The notes below the pieces were generated by a model, which worked only from the letters and a program-made list of their open reading frames with translations, was not told the DNA's origin and did not search any database. This document shows positions 20,170-29,673 of a DNA stretch of 37,113 nt, piece after piece. Position 1 is the first letter of the stretch. The number at the start of each line of letters is the position of its first letter. A program made the translations under genes and the position numbers. This DNA is from Eximiradius sp. (lineage in GTDB: Bacteria; Bacteroidota; Ignavibacteria; Kapaibacteriales; UBA2268): the NCBI GenBank assembly GCA_937127445.1, contig CAKZLY010000011.1, positions 1-37,113 on the forward strand, in the 5' to 3' direction.

Positions 20170-22004
20170 ATACGTTTAAAACTTTTGTCCAATTCGTGTA
20201 AACTAATTTCCAGAACAACGGGTCGACCGTGCGGGCATACATACGGCATTTTGCACTGCATAAGATTGCGCGCAAGATGCAACATCTCGTCTGGCGAAAG
20301 TTTCTGCCCCGTTTTCACTGCCGAGCGACAAGCAAAACTTGCAGCAAGGCTGTCCCGCTTTGTGCTGTGCTTTATTTCAAGCAATTTCACATATTCGCTC
20401 AAAATTTCGGAAAAACTCGAAATAGCATCACTTTCGGGAATGTCCAGAGGGACGCTCATTATTTCAATTTTGCCATCAGGATATAAATTAAAGTCGAAGC
20501 CAAGTTTTCGTAATTCTTGGTCAATCTCTCTTGCAATTGCTATTTGTGAGGGTTCAATTACTGAACTTATGGGGAAAAGCAACACCTGCATATTTGAAAA
20601 ATCTGAGTTCATCGCACGCAAAGCTCTTTCGTAGAGTATTCGCTCATGTGCATTATGTTGGTCTATAATAAATACACCTGTGGGGCTTTGCATCAATATA
20701 TACTTATTGTGAATTTGCAAAAATTGCGCGTCATCGTTAATTTCAATTCTGTCTTTGGGCGTCTGAAAATCGCTTTTCGAGGCAGCATCGAAAAGCAAAT
20801 CAAAGGCACTTCTACTGCTTTGCTCGGAATTGCTAAAACGGCGTTCGAGTGGAGGTCGCCAGTTGGAAGTTTGCTTAAATGCAAAACTTTCGGTTAATAC
20901 CTCGCCTGTCTTTCTATCCACAAGAATATTTTCTCGAGAATTATCCTGCACATCGAAACGAACGAACGGGCTGTTATCTAATTTCTCAACCTTGTGAGCG
21001 GTAGTAAAGTTATATTTTGCAAGTACTTCTGAAACTGAACGATGTAGAGCTGAAAAAATTAATTTCTCATCGTCGAACTTAACTTCATGCTTTTGAGGAT
21101 GTATATTTATATCAACTTTTCGTGGATCAATCACAATATTGATAACGTAGAAAGGTTTGTAATTTTTTTCGAGTAAATGCTCGAAAGGAGCAAATATTGC
21201 ATAATTCAAGTTTTTGCTAACAACTGGTCGGTTGTTCACAAATAGATGCTGATAATTCCCCGTAGGACGAGCCGCTGCTGGCTTGCCGATAAATCCATGG
21301 ATTAAAACCAAATCGTTAGAAAATTCAACTTTTGCAATTTCATTAGCAATATTCTCGCCGAAAACGTTCTTAATTCGCTCTTCCTGGCTCGAAGGGTGCA
21401 AATCATAAACCAAATTATCTGAATCGTAATAAACTAATCTCTTATCGTAGTGAATTACCGCAAATCTTGTTACTGTTTCTGTAATATAGCGGTATTCGGT
21501 AATGTCTGATTTAAGAAATTTTTTTCGAGCTGGCACATTAAAAAATAAATTTCTGACAAAGACTTGAGTGCCATTGTCGCACTTGACAGGTGAAATTTGA
21601 AATGTCTGATTTGGTTCGGACCGCAGCGACCAACCGTGTTCATCTTGTATTCGTTTGGTGCGGATTTCCATCGAAGCAACAGCAGAAATCGAAGCAAGCG
21701 CCTCGCCGCGAAATCCATAAGTTTGTATTTGCTCTAAATCTTCTTGCGTAATTATCTTGCTTGTAGAATGCCGCAGAGGTGCAAGTTCCAAATCTTCACG
21801 GCTCATTCCTTTGCCGTTGTCCAGAACATGAATAAGAGTCTTGCCCGAACCTTTGACAACTATTCCGATAGAGGTAGCACCTGCATCAAGCGAGTTTTCA
21901 ACTAATTCTTTGACAACAGATTCGGGGCGCTGAACGACTTCACCTGCTGCAATTTGGTTTGCAATATATTCAGGCAAAATCTTTATTTGGTTACTTTGTT
22001 CCAT
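20166..22004 (-). CDS. mutL: DNA mismatch repair protein MutL (endonuclease type)
   Basis: MutL links MutS mismatch recognition to strand incision. The 612-residue protein has the GHKL ATPase N-terminus (ELVENSLDAGA, DNGKGM, YGFRGEALASISAV), a variable linker about 330-420 and a C-terminal dimerisation domain. The metal-binding endonuclease motif is present as DQHNAHERILYE near residue 447 (usual DQHAxxExxxxE; the usual Ala is Asn). The partner motifs ACRSAVK, CPHGRP and a terminal FKR are also present, so it probably nicks DNA itself, as in bacteria without MutH. It follows a sensor kinase gene by 21 bases in the same direction. Confidence 0.96.
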   Translation of the reverse strand: MEQSNQIKILPEYIANQIAAGEVVQRPESVVKELVENSLDAGATSIGIVVKGSGKTLIHVLDNGKGMSREDLELAPLRHSTSKIITQEDLEQIQTYGFRGEALASISAVASMEIRTKRIQDEHGWSLRSEPNQTFQISPVKCDNGTQVFVRNLFFNVPARKKFLKSDITEYRYITETVTRFAVIHYDKRLVYYDSDNLVYDLHPSSQEERIKNVFGENIANEIAKVEFSNDLVLIHGFIGKPAAARPTGNYQHLFVNNRPVVSKNLNYAIFAPFEHLLEKNYKPFYVINIVIDPRKVDINIHPQKHEVKFDDEKLIFSALHRSVSEVLAKYNFTTAHKVEKLDNSPFVRFDVQDNSRENILVDRKTGEVLTESFAFKQTSNWRPPLERRFSNSEQSSRSAFDLLFDAASKSDFQTPKDRIEINDDAQFLQIHNKYILMQSPTGVFIIDQHNAHERILYERALRAMNSDFSNMQVLLFPISSVIEPSQIAIAREIDQELRKLGFDFNLYPDGKIEIMSVPLDIPESDAISSFSEILSEYVKLLEIKHSTKRDSLAASFACRSAVKTGQKLSPDEMLHLARNLMQCKMPYVCPHGRPVVLEISLHELDKSFKRI

Positions 22005-22025
22005 ATGATAGTAGACGATGGAACG

Positions 22026-23975
22026 TCAATTAGATTTATTATTGCAGTTTTGCGGTACTCTAACAATAAAAGTAGAACCACTACCAACTTTGCTTCTCAC
22101 TTCAACTTGTCCGCAGTGCGCTTCTACTGCACGGCTAACTATGGACATTCCAAGTCCATACCCGGAAATTTTTCCGACGTTCGATGCACGGTAAAATGAT
22201 TGCGTAAGCAAGTGCTGCTCTTCTTCGGGAATACCAATCCCATAATCTGTAACGATGAATTCAACTATTTGTTCGTTGCAATTAACTGTAAAATCAATTA
22301 CTTTGCTATTTGGAGAATATTTAACTGCATTCGAAAGCAAATTATTAATCGCGAGAGAAAGAAGCTGGTCGTCGATGAATACACTTTTGCATTCACCGTT
22401 AATATTAAAATTAACTCTATGCGAAAAGCCCGAATTGAATTCTGCATTTTTGATTAAATTTAAACAAAGCTGCTCTAAATTACATTCTCTGGGATGAAAT
22501 TGGAAATTGCCGCTATCCATACGCCCGATTACAAGCAAGTTTTCCATCAAGTTTGTCATCTTTTGGATTGTTTCTTTTATACGTTTGATTTGTTTTCGGC
22601 GTTCTTCGGGATGAATTTTGTCGTAATATTTTCCGAGCATATCAGCCGAAAGCATAATAGTAGTAAGCGGGGTACGAAATTCATGAGAAACCATTGAAAT
22701 AAATTGGGTGCGAAGCTTATTTAAATCTTGTTGTTTGGCAAGCGCTGCTTCCATTTTGCGTTCAGCGTTAATTCTGTCTGTTATATCAAGCGTAATGAAC
22801 ACACTCCAAATATCATCAGGCAGAGGCATCTGCTCGCAAGAAAGCAGAACGTGGCGTTCCGCCCCTTCAAGATTAATTGTAATTTGCTTGTTTACAAAAG
22901 ATTTATCATTTTCGATTGCATCAATAATATTTGTCAATAGTTCGCTATTTTTAAATTCTGAGAATTCATCAAGAGAATGTCCAATTGCACGGTCGCGATT
23001 AATTCTGAAAAATTCTGTACATTTAATATTTGCATCAACAAATATTTTTTTCTTGTTGGAAATAATGAAAATAGGGACAGGACTCGAATGGAAAATTTTG
23101 GAAAACCGAGTCTCGCTTTTGAGAAGTTCCTCTTGCGAACGATACAGTTGAGTTAAATCTTCGGAAATACCTAAAAAATAGCGAGGTTCGCCTTTGCTAT
23201 TTTTAATGAGAATTTTTTTTGTTAGCAATACTTTCAATTTGTTGTTTTTTGTAAGACACATTTCTTCTACGGTCCGAGTAGAGATATTGCTGCGAATGAG
23301 TTCAGCATCTTTCGAGTGGTAATACTCTGCATATTTTGGATGAAATAAGTCGAAAACGGTTTTGCCAATCATTTCGTCAGGTGAAAATTCGATAATATCA
23401 ATAGCACTTTTATTAACATATAAGTATTTCATCGAAGCAACATCTTTGACATAAATTAAGCTTGGTATGTTTTCGAGTATAGTTTGCATAAAGATATGAT
23501 GTTCTCGCAACATACCTTCTTCTTTCAGGATAGCAGTAATTTCCCGTTCCAGAGCCGACGTTTTCTCGTCTTCGGTTAGTTGTTCGGAATGTAAAATTTT
23601 ATTTGAATGTTCGTATTTCAGAAGTTTATCAATTTCACGAGCAAAATGGTCAATATTAGAGTAACGGAATACAAGTGAAACGCCTTTTTTAATAAGCAGC
23701 GATGCATCAAATTCTGTAATATCATCAGAAATAACAACTATTGGAATATCTATATTTCTCTTATATTCCGAGATAGTGTCTACATAAATTGCATAATCCA
23801 GCAGTATCACAGCAATGTCAATTGGGTTCTTGTGCTTATGGTCAATATATTCGTAAATATCTTTGAAAATAAAGTATTCGACAAGATAGCCCCAATCTTT
23901 TAAACTTTTTGTTAACTTTCCGATTAATTGAGTGTTGCTTTCGCAAAAGAAACCAACGCTAATATTTTTGTCCAT
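22026..23975 (-). CDS. PAS-domain hybrid sensor histidine kinase with degenerate receiver-like N-terminus
   Basis: A 649-residue soluble kinase. Residues 1-125 resemble a receiver domain (Asp60 at the end of a beta strand, VVISDD). It lacks the paired acidic residues and the conserved Lys, so it is probably a non-phosphorylated pseudo-receiver. Two PAS domains follow (about 155-280 and 290-400), then HisKA with phosphoacceptor near His431 (MVSHEFRTPLTT) and a HATPase with NNLLSNAVKYSP, DYGIGIP and GYGLGMSIV near 607. No membrane segment is seen. It lies 6 bases after the MscS gene and 21 bases before mutL. Its partner regulator is not in this window. Confidence 0.9.
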   Translation of the reverse strand: MDKNISVGFFCESNTQLIGKLTKSLKDWGYLVEYFIFKDIYEYIDHKHKNPIDIAVILLDYAIYVDTISEYKRNIDIPIVVISDDITEFDASLLIKKGVSLVFRYSNIDHFAREIDKLLKYEHSNKILHSEQLTEDEKTSALEREITAILKEEGMLREHHIFMQTILENIPSLIYVKDVASMKYLYVNKSAIDIIEFSPDEMIGKTVFDLFHPKYAEYYHSKDAELIRSNISTRTVEEMCLTKNNKLKVLLTKKILIKNSKGEPRYFLGISEDLTQLYRSQEELLKSETRFSKIFHSSPVPIFIISNKKKIFVDANIKCTEFFRINRDRAIGHSLDEFSEFKNSELLTNIIDAIENDKSFVNKQITINLEGAERHVLLSCEQMPLPDDIWSVFITLDITDRINAERKMEAALAKQQDLNKLRTQFISMVSHEFRTPLTTIMLSADMLGKYYDKIHPEERRKQIKRIKETIQKMTNLMENLLVIGRMDSGNFQFHPRECNLEQLCLNLIKNAEFNSGFSHRVNFNINGECKSVFIDDQLLSLAINNLLSNAVKYSPNSKVIDFTVNCNEQIVEFIVTDYGIGIPEEEQHLLTQSFYRASNVGKISGYGLGMSIVSRAVEAHCGQVEVRSKVGSGSTFIVRVPQNCNNKSN

Positions 23976-23981
23976 ATTCGA

Positions 23982-25079
23982 TTAATTTATTTTATTGTTA
24001 TTAATATTTTCAAGAAAGACTTTTGAAGTTGGATAAGCAAATTCAATTTGATTTTTCTTAAATTCATCGAAAATTTTGTATAATATTTCCTGCTGCTTGT
24101 CGAGAAATACTTTTAGATTATCGTCTTCCACCCAGAAAATAGTTTGAAATTCGAGCGAAAAATTCCCGAAAGCCCTGAAATGAACACGCTCGAAGCGAAC
24201 TTGCTCGATATTATTTATTACATTTTCGATAATTTGCGGAATGATTTTAAGCTTTTCGAGTGGTGTTTCGTAAACAACACCTAAATTGATTTCTGCGCGA
24301 CGTTCCTTCATTTTAGTATAATTGCGAATTCGAGCAGCAGTAATATCAGAATTAGCAAATACGTGAAGTTCTCCAGAGATGCTGCGCAATCTTGTGGAGC
24401 GAATACCAATGTATTCTACCGTCCCCCAATTCCCGTCTATCAAAATTGTATCACCTATTTCGAAAGGCTTGTCTATCAGAATTGAAACGTAGCTGAATAA
24501 GTCCCCCAATATTTTTTGTCCTGCAAGTGCAATAGCCAGACCACCAATCCCAAGCCCCGCAACCAGTGCAGAAATATTAAACCCAAGATTACTTAAAATA
24601 AACACAATACCTAACGCCCAAAGTGCGATATTAATTGCCGGAATAACAGCTCGTAACACACTTGCTTTGCTCGGAGTTGATGATTTTTCTATCTTTTGCT
24701 CTATTAAAAAATCAATAAGCGCCACAACAAACCGTGTAACGTAGAACACGACAATCAGCAGTGCAACTACATCCAGCCCTTTCAATACGTTCTTGTCAAG
24801 TTGTAGAGTCTTAAAAGAAAAATAAAAAACCCCGAAATACTCTATCGGAATTAGCAGCTTCTTGATTTTTCTTAATATAAAATCGAATAATTTGGACTGC
24901 GCCTTTCTTGCAAACTTGTTAAGGAAAACAAGAATCGTAGATCTAAAAAGCTTAATCAATAATGTAAATATCAGAAAAATCGCAATAAAATCTAAATAAT
25001 CAACTACCCGATTACCAAGAAATTTATTTTGAAAGAAATCCGAATTAAGAATATTCTCACTTAATAAGTATTGTAGCAT
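23982..25079 (-). CDS. MscS-family mechanosensitive ion channel
   Basis: This inner-membrane channel is expected to open under tension and release solutes during osmotic downshock. The 365-residue protein has several N-terminal membrane helices. The pore-lining, Gly/Ala-rich TM3 is GLGIGGLAIALAGQKILGD, followed by the beta domain (DKPFEIGDTILIDGNWGTVE, IGIRSTRLRS) and a C-terminal alpha/beta part. I start at the ATG giving MLQYLLSEN; upstream in-frame TTG and GTG codons would add a few residues. Only a weak GGTG precedes it. The sensor kinase gene starts 6 bases after its stop. Confidence 0.9.
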   Translation of the reverse strand: MLQYLLSENILNSDFFQNKFLGNRVVDYLDFIAIFLIFTLLIKLFRSTILVFLNKFARKAQSKLFDFILRKIKKLLIPIEYFGVFYFSFKTLQLDKNVLKGLDVVALLIVVFYVTRFVVALIDFLIEQKIEKSSTPSKASVLRAVIPAINIALWALGIVFILSNLGFNISALVAGLGIGGLAIALAGQKILGDLFSYVSILIDKPFEIGDTILIDGNWGTVEYIGIRSTRLRSISGELHVFANSDITAARIRNYTKMKERRAEINLGVVYETPLEKLKIIPQIIENVINNIEQVRFERVHFRAFGNFSLEFQTIFWVEDDNLKVFLDKQQEILYKIFDEFKKNQIEFAYPTSKVFLENINNNKIN

Positions 25080-25402
25080 AATATTCACCAAAAAGATTTT
25101 TAGTAAAATCTAAAAATTTGTAATTCTAATATAATGAATTTTTATTTAATAATCTTATATCATTGTCATAAATTCAATAAAATAAAGCAAATATGTGGAA
25201 AACTTTTTTTGATTTTTCGAGAAATTTGTAATAAATTTATGAAAAGGGGGGGAGTTTGAAATATTAAATTTTTGCTCGGCATACAAATTGACTATCCCAA
25301 AATATCGTTGAAAAGTAGTATTTACAACATTCTTTTGTTGATTTTTCAACATTTTTGGAAAATATTGCCCAAAGATTTGTTCTAAAAAAAGATGGATTAA
25401 TT
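25080..25402. other. Divergent AT-rich intergenic region
   Basis: About 320 bases separate mscS (leftward) from the J-domain gene (rightward). It contains a run of seven G at 25246-25252 in otherwise AT-rich DNA, and a perfect small palindrome TGTTGA-TTTT-TCAACA at 25336-25351. I see no Bacteroidota-type promoter match on either strand and no convincing gene. Confidence 0.6.
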
Positions 25403-26248
25403 ATGAACAACTACAAGCGACAAAATATTGAACACCTTAAATTACAGGTCGAGCAGCTGAAAAAGCAATTGCAAAAGTTAATAGACGAATGGTATTACTA
25501 CCAGACAAGCGTCTATCAGGAAATAATGTTCGAATACGATAATATTTTTGGTGATATAGAAGAAGAACTCGAAAACAAAATTCGCACATCGCAGGAATTA
25601 GAAAAGCGAGTGGAATTCCTGCGAATAAAGTTGCGTCAAGGCGAAAACCTACGCAAAAACACAATGAAATTAATTGATATAATGTCCAGCCGTCAGGCAG
25701 AGCGCCAACACCTGAGACAAAACACAAACGGTGCATCGCAAAAGTTATACCCCAAAAATGAGCTGCAACAATTAAAGCAAATCAGTTGCGAGGTGAACGA
25801 AAACTACGAAATTTCTAATCTATACCGCTCGCTTGTGAAAAAATTGCATCCCGATGTTGCCGGCGAAAGCGAAGAATGCCGCAAATACTGGGAAAGCGTC
25901 CAAATCGCATACAAGCAGAAAGATGCTGAACGTTTGCGGGTAATTCAGCTTCTGGTCGACGAAAATATCTACAACCAATCGAAAAATGAAGAAGCCCAGC
26001 TAAAAACTCTAATTTTAGACCTCGAAAACAATATCAAAAAGCAAGAAATGAAGCTGAAAAATTTGATTTACCAGGAACCCTTCGTTTTCAAAGATAAATT
26101 AAAGGACAGGTTCTGGATAAAGAAAAGAAAAGAGCAACTTCAAAATAGACTGATTCAAATTAACGATAGGCTTCGATATCAGCATCATCTGCTTTCTAAT
26201 CTCACAGAAAGCTTGAAAAATTCTCAAGAAAAATCCCGAGCAGTATAG
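25403..26248 (+). CDS. Coiled-coil protein with a central J domain-like segment
   Basis: The 281-residue protein has a long N-terminal coiled coil (about residues 5-105), rich in Glu, Lys, Gln and Leu. A J-domain-like core follows, with the HPD motif in YRSLVKKLHPDVAGES near residues 145-165, and a second coiled coil (about 195-275) ends it. HPD-containing J domains stimulate the ATPase of DnaK-type Hsp70 proteins. The Gly/Phe and zinc regions of real DnaJ are missing, so it is a specialised co-chaperone or a structural protein. An in-frame TTG 48 bases upstream could extend it; I prefer the ATG (MNNYKRQ). No signal peptide. The 193-base gap to the next gene shows nothing. Confidence 0.75.
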   Translation: MNNYKRQNIEHLKLQVEQLKKQLQKLIDEWYYYQTSVYQEIMFEYDNIFGDIEEELENKIRTSQELEKRVEFLRIKLRQGENLRKNTMKLIDIMSSRQAERQHLRQNTNGASQKLYPKNELQQLKQISCEVNENYEISNLYRSLVKKLHPDVAGESEECRKYWESVQIAYKQKDAERLRVIQLLVDENIYNQSKNEEAQLKTLILDLENNIKKQEMKLKNLIYQEPFVFKDKLKDRFWIKKRKEQLQNRLIQINDRLRYQHHLLSNLTESLKNSQEKSRAV

Positions 26249-26441
26249 TTGATTTAACAATTGAGAATTTATTTTAAGTATTCAAGGACGAAAACATTTC
26301 GCCCTATAAAATCATTAATTATCTTAATTTTTCAGTAAATACAGCAACAACTATTCCCAATTAAGCTTAGAATAATTATTGTAAATACAAAAAAATCTTT
26401 AATTTGCATAAATGTGTTTGTAAAAATTTCTACTCGATGAA

Positions 26442-28706
26442 ATGAAAGGAATGTCGCCATTGAAATTTTTGTTAATATTGTTGGCTTCGACAGTAACGTT
26501 TTTTCTGGCAATAACAATATATGTATTGTGGGTAACATCAAGCAATATGCCCTCGCTTGCACAGCTTGAAAATCCAAAGCAAAATATAGCAACAAGAATA
26601 TACACCGCCGATAACGAATTGCTCGATATGTATTACATAGAAAGGCGTGTTCCACTAACATACAACGACATCCCGAAAGATTTTGTAAATGCTCTCACCT
26701 CAACCGAGGACAGAAAATTCTGGCGACACTGGGGTATTCACGTAGGTCGTGTGTTCAACTCATTTGTAAAGAACATTTTTTCATCTCGCCGAGAAGGCGC
26801 TTCTACTATTACTATGCAGTTAGCACGGAATTTATATTTAAATTTCGACCAGACGATAGAACGTAAAATTCGCGAAGCAGTTACAGCCGTGCAAATCGAA
26901 AAAACCTACACAAAGGAAGAAATTCTGGAATTATACACTAATACAGTAAATTTCGGACGCGGTGCTTATGGGTTGGCAGTTGCCGCAAAAGTGTATTTCA
27001 ACAAAGAACCGAAAGAGCTCACTACCGCTGAATGTGCTTATCTTGTCGGTTGCCTGAAAAAACCCGAATACTACAACCGCAAGGAAAATTATAACGACGC
27101 TGTGGAACGTAGAAATCTTGTTCTAAAATTGATGTACGACGAAGGATATTTGAGCAGTGCTCAATATTTGCGAGCTATCGAAGAACCTCTTGAATTTGCT
27201 ACTTCAAAGACAAGTCCAACTATTCTTGGCGGAAGTGCTCGCTTTGGGATTGCACCCCACTTTGTCGAAATGCTGCGTCAGGAACTTACAAATCACCCAC
27301 GTTTGAAGGAATATGATTTATATCGCGATGGATTAACAATTTATACAACAATTGATTCGAGAATTCAAAAGTTGCTCAATCAGGCACTCGAAGAATTTAT
27401 GCCCGAAATTCAAAATACATTTAATGCAAATTGGAGTTGGAAGGAACGCAACGATATTCTTCAAAAATTACTCAAGCGAGCAATTTCTTTGAGAACTGAT
27501 TACCGCGCCGCCAAAGATAATCAGAAAAATTCAATAATGACGCGACTGCTTAACGATCAACGCTTTATTGATTCAGTGAAAAATGCTGTTACAACGGTTC
27601 AAGTTGGTGTTGTGATAATGAACCCAGCAACAGGAGCAGTGCTCGCTATGGCTGGCGCTTCGCCAAAATTTATGCGGGAAAATCCCGATGCAAAATACTC
27701 ACTTAATCACGCTTATCAGATTCGTCGCCAACCCGGCTCAGCATTCAAGCCATTTGTGTATGCTTCTTCATTGATAAAAGGACTAACCCCAGACAGCCGC
27801 ATTGCTTGCGGTCCTTACAGCTACACCCTGTCCACAGGAGAGGTGTGGTCGCCACGTGGTTCGGGTTGCAATGAAGGCGAAACAACTGTAACCTTAACTA
27901 CCGGCCTTGCTCGTTCGATTAACACAGTTGCTGCGCGACTAATAACGCAGATTACTTCACCGCGCGATGTAATTGATCTCGCAAACAAAATGGGTATTCA
28001 GTCGCCTTTGGCAGCAGTGCCTGCTCTTTCGCTTGGTGGTGGCGGCGAAGTAAGCCCATACGAAATGACATCCGCTTTCTGCACTTTTGCAAACAACGGA
28101 TGGCATACCTCACCGTATTTCTTTGAAAGCATTGAAACTAATAATGGCGAAGTGCTTCTTTCTAATAAAAATAACAGAAATATTACTGATGTTTTTGACA
28201 AAGAAATTGCTCAACAAATGACTTATATGATGATGCAAGTTATTAATGCTGGGACTGCTTCGCGTGTGCGTCAGTTCCTCAAAGATGTTGATGCCGCTGG
28301 GAAAACTGGCACAACAAACAATAGCACAGACGCCTGGTTCATCGGATATACTCCGCAGCTTGTTTGTGGAATTTGGATGGGCTTCGACTATAACGAAATA
28401 AATTTTGATTGCCTGGGTTCGGTTGGTTATGGTGGACGAACTGCTGCTCCACTCTGGGGAAAGATTATGAGTTTAATTTACAGCGATCCACAAATACCAT
28501 ACAAACAGAAAAAATTCATTTTCAATCCTGTCGATACGCTTTCGCCCCAAACTAATTGGAAACCATATAATTTAACTAACACACAGAAAAATGCTGGCGA
28601 AGTTAACGTTTTAGACGACGGCTCTATTCCTTCAAACGGGAGCGAACCTCATAAATCGAGAAATGATTCGCCTATTCTATCTCCCCTTCCTCGCGACGAG
28701 GAATAA
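26442..28706 (+). CDS. Class A penicillin-binding protein (PBP1A-like)
   Basis: This bifunctional peptidoglycan synthase polymerises glycan strands and cross-links peptides in the periplasm. The 754-residue protein has a membrane anchor at about residues 7-30. The GT51 glycosyltransferase domain shows TEDRKFWRHWGI, GASTITMQLARN (usual QQ is MQ) and EKTYTKEEILELYTN. The transpeptidase domain has the SxxK serine in QPGSAFKPFVY, SxN in ARSINTVAARL, and KTGTTNNSTDAWFIGYT. All catalytic motifs are present. The C-terminal tail is polar and Asn/Ser/Pro-rich. No good ribosome binding site precedes the ATG. Confidence 0.95.
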   Translation: MKGMSPLKFLLILLASTVTFFLAITIYVLWVTSSNMPSLAQLENPKQNIATRIYTADNELLDMYYIERRVPLTYNDIPKDFVNALTSTEDRKFWRHWGIHVGRVFNSFVKNIFSSRREGASTITMQLARNLYLNFDQTIERKIREAVTAVQIEKTYTKEEILELYTNTVNFGRGAYGLAVAAKVYFNKEPKELTTAECAYLVGCLKKPEYYNRKENYNDAVERRNLVLKLMYDEGYLSSAQYLRAIEEPLEFATSKTSPTILGGSARFGIAPHFVEMLRQELTNHPRLKEYDLYRDGLTIYTTIDSRIQKLLNQALEEFMPEIQNTFNANWSWKERNDILQKLLKRAISLRTDYRAAKDNQKNSIMTRLLNDQRFIDSVKNAVTTVQVGVVIMNPATGAVLAMAGASPKFMRENPDAKYSLNHAYQIRRQPGSAFKPFVYASSLIKGLTPDSRIACGPYSYTLSTGEVWSPRGSGCNEGETTVTLTTGLARSINTVAARLITQITSPRDVIDLANKMGIQSPLAAVPALSLGGGGEVSPYEMTSAFCTFANNGWHTSPYFFESIETNNGEVLLSNKNNRNITDVFDKEIAQQMTYMMMQVINAGTASRVRQFLKDVDAAGKTGTTNNSTDAWFIGYTPQLVCGIWMGFDYNEINFDCLGSVGYGGRTAAPLWGKIMSLIYSDPQIPYKQKKFIFNPVDTLSPQTNWKPYNLTNTQKNAGEVNVLDDGSIPSNGSEPHKSRNDSPILSPLPRDEE

Positions 28707-28740
28707 TCTTTCGGTTATATTTTTCTATTTTTATTCTTTC

Positions 28741-28778
28741 GACAAATTAATTCCAAATATGTGATGGAATAATTTGTC
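28741..28778 (+). terminator. Hairpin after the penicillin-binding protein gene
   Basis: GACAAATTAATTCC (28741-28754) pairs with GGAATAATTTGTC (28766-28778), with one bulged base and an 11-base loop. TTTAATAA follows. The stem is AT-rich and the U tract short, so terminator function is uncertain. A second small dyad (TTCTCGAA/TTTGAGAA) lies at 28800-28818. Confidence 0.4.
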
Positions 28779-28900
28779 TTTAATAAGGACTATTTATATT
28801 TCTCGAATTTTTTGAGAAGTATATTAATAAATAACCTTTTGTTTTCATAAGTAATTTGTTTATTTTAAACTTAGTTTTCTTTACTTTCGGAGAGTACCGA

Positions 28901-29638
28901 ATGAAAAAATTTCTTCTACTTGTTGTTATTCCTCTGATAATTACTGCTTGCTCAGAGGATGATTCTTCCCTTGGTAAAAGCACAAATGTTGAATTTACAT
29001 CTGTTGGTTCAAAGACTTACTTCTACACTACTATTCCGGGGCTGGGAGACATTAGTTCAGAACCAGTCGTTACTGAAAATCGTAAAGGCATCGTAATCTC
29101 CGAAGGACGAATTACAACCAGCATTGACTTTATTAGAAAAATAGATACAATTTTGGGCACCGCTCTGCTACCTAAACCTCTAAAAGACGCACTACGAGAA
29201 AAAGCAATACGGCATTTCGATGCTAAAATCGACAGCACCGACTTGAATAACATCAAAATCGACTACAAAATCAAAGCAAAAGTAACATCAGAAGGTATGC
29301 AAGACTACATACACAGCGAAGGTGACGAAAGCAAACCATTCTTACTTGTCAAATACAATGCAAAAGTCGGTGATAAATACACCTTCCAGGACAAAGACGG
29401 GAATAAATATGTTCGTGAAGTTACATATCGCTCTACAACAGATGATTATGATATTGCTTTCTGGCGAATAAAGGTCATCAAAGTAGAAGAAACTGTTTCT
29501 GATGGCCCGTTGAAAGATTTGTTCGGTAAGGTGATTTACTACACTAACCACAAATTTGGTCTTGTCGGCGTGGAATGGGAAAGCCCTGATAAAAGCAAAA
29601 AATTAAAATTTACAATATTCCCGTCAAATTTAGAATAG
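28901..29638 (+). CDS. Lipoprotein of unknown function
   Basis: The 245-residue protein begins MKKFLLLVVIPLIITAC, a lipoprotein signal with the lipidated Cys at residue 17. I do not recognise a family for the mature part. It is mostly polar with alternating beta-strand-like segments (DKYTFQDKDGNKYVREV, VIYYTNHKFGLVGVEWESP), so it may be a beta-rich envelope protein. GGAGAG lies 6 bases before the chosen ATG; a longer reading from 28856 lacks this site and would bury the signal peptide. A bidirectional terminator separates it from the phage-type genes. Confidence 0.85.
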   Translation: MKKFLLLVVIPLIITACSEDDSSLGKSTNVEFTSVGSKTYFYTTIPGLGDISSEPVVTENRKGIVISEGRITTSIDFIRKIDTILGTALLPKPLKDALREKAIRHFDAKIDSTDLNNIKIDYKIKAKVTSEGMQDYIHSEGDESKPFLLVKYNAKVGDKYTFQDKDGNKYVREVTYRSTTDDYDIAFWRIKVIKVEETVSDGPLKDLFGKVIYYTNHKFGLVGVEWESPDKSKKLKFTIFPSNLE

Positions 29639-29639
29639 G

Positions 29640-29673
29640 AAAATGGGGCTGCGGTTGTAGCCCCCATTTTTTT
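29640..29673. terminator. Bidirectional intrinsic terminator
   Basis: AAAATGGGGCT pairs with AGCCCCCATTTT (one bulged G) around an 8-base loop. TTTTTTT follows on the plus strand, and an AAAA run on the left gives a short U tract on the minus strand. It lies between the stop codons of the convergent lipoprotein and portal genes and overlaps the last bases of the portal gene. Confidence 0.85.

Noticed and set aside
20161-20170. Overlap of the phosphatase and mutL stop codons as a sign of a gene-end error
   Set aside because: Both proteins end with their expected C-terminal motifs (YDDLTML region; FKR), so the four-base convergent overlap is genuine and ordinary.
25155-25352. Possible 65-residue gene in the mscS/J-domain gap
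   Set aside because: It lacks a ribosome binding site, is low in complexity and overlaps the control region of both neighbours.
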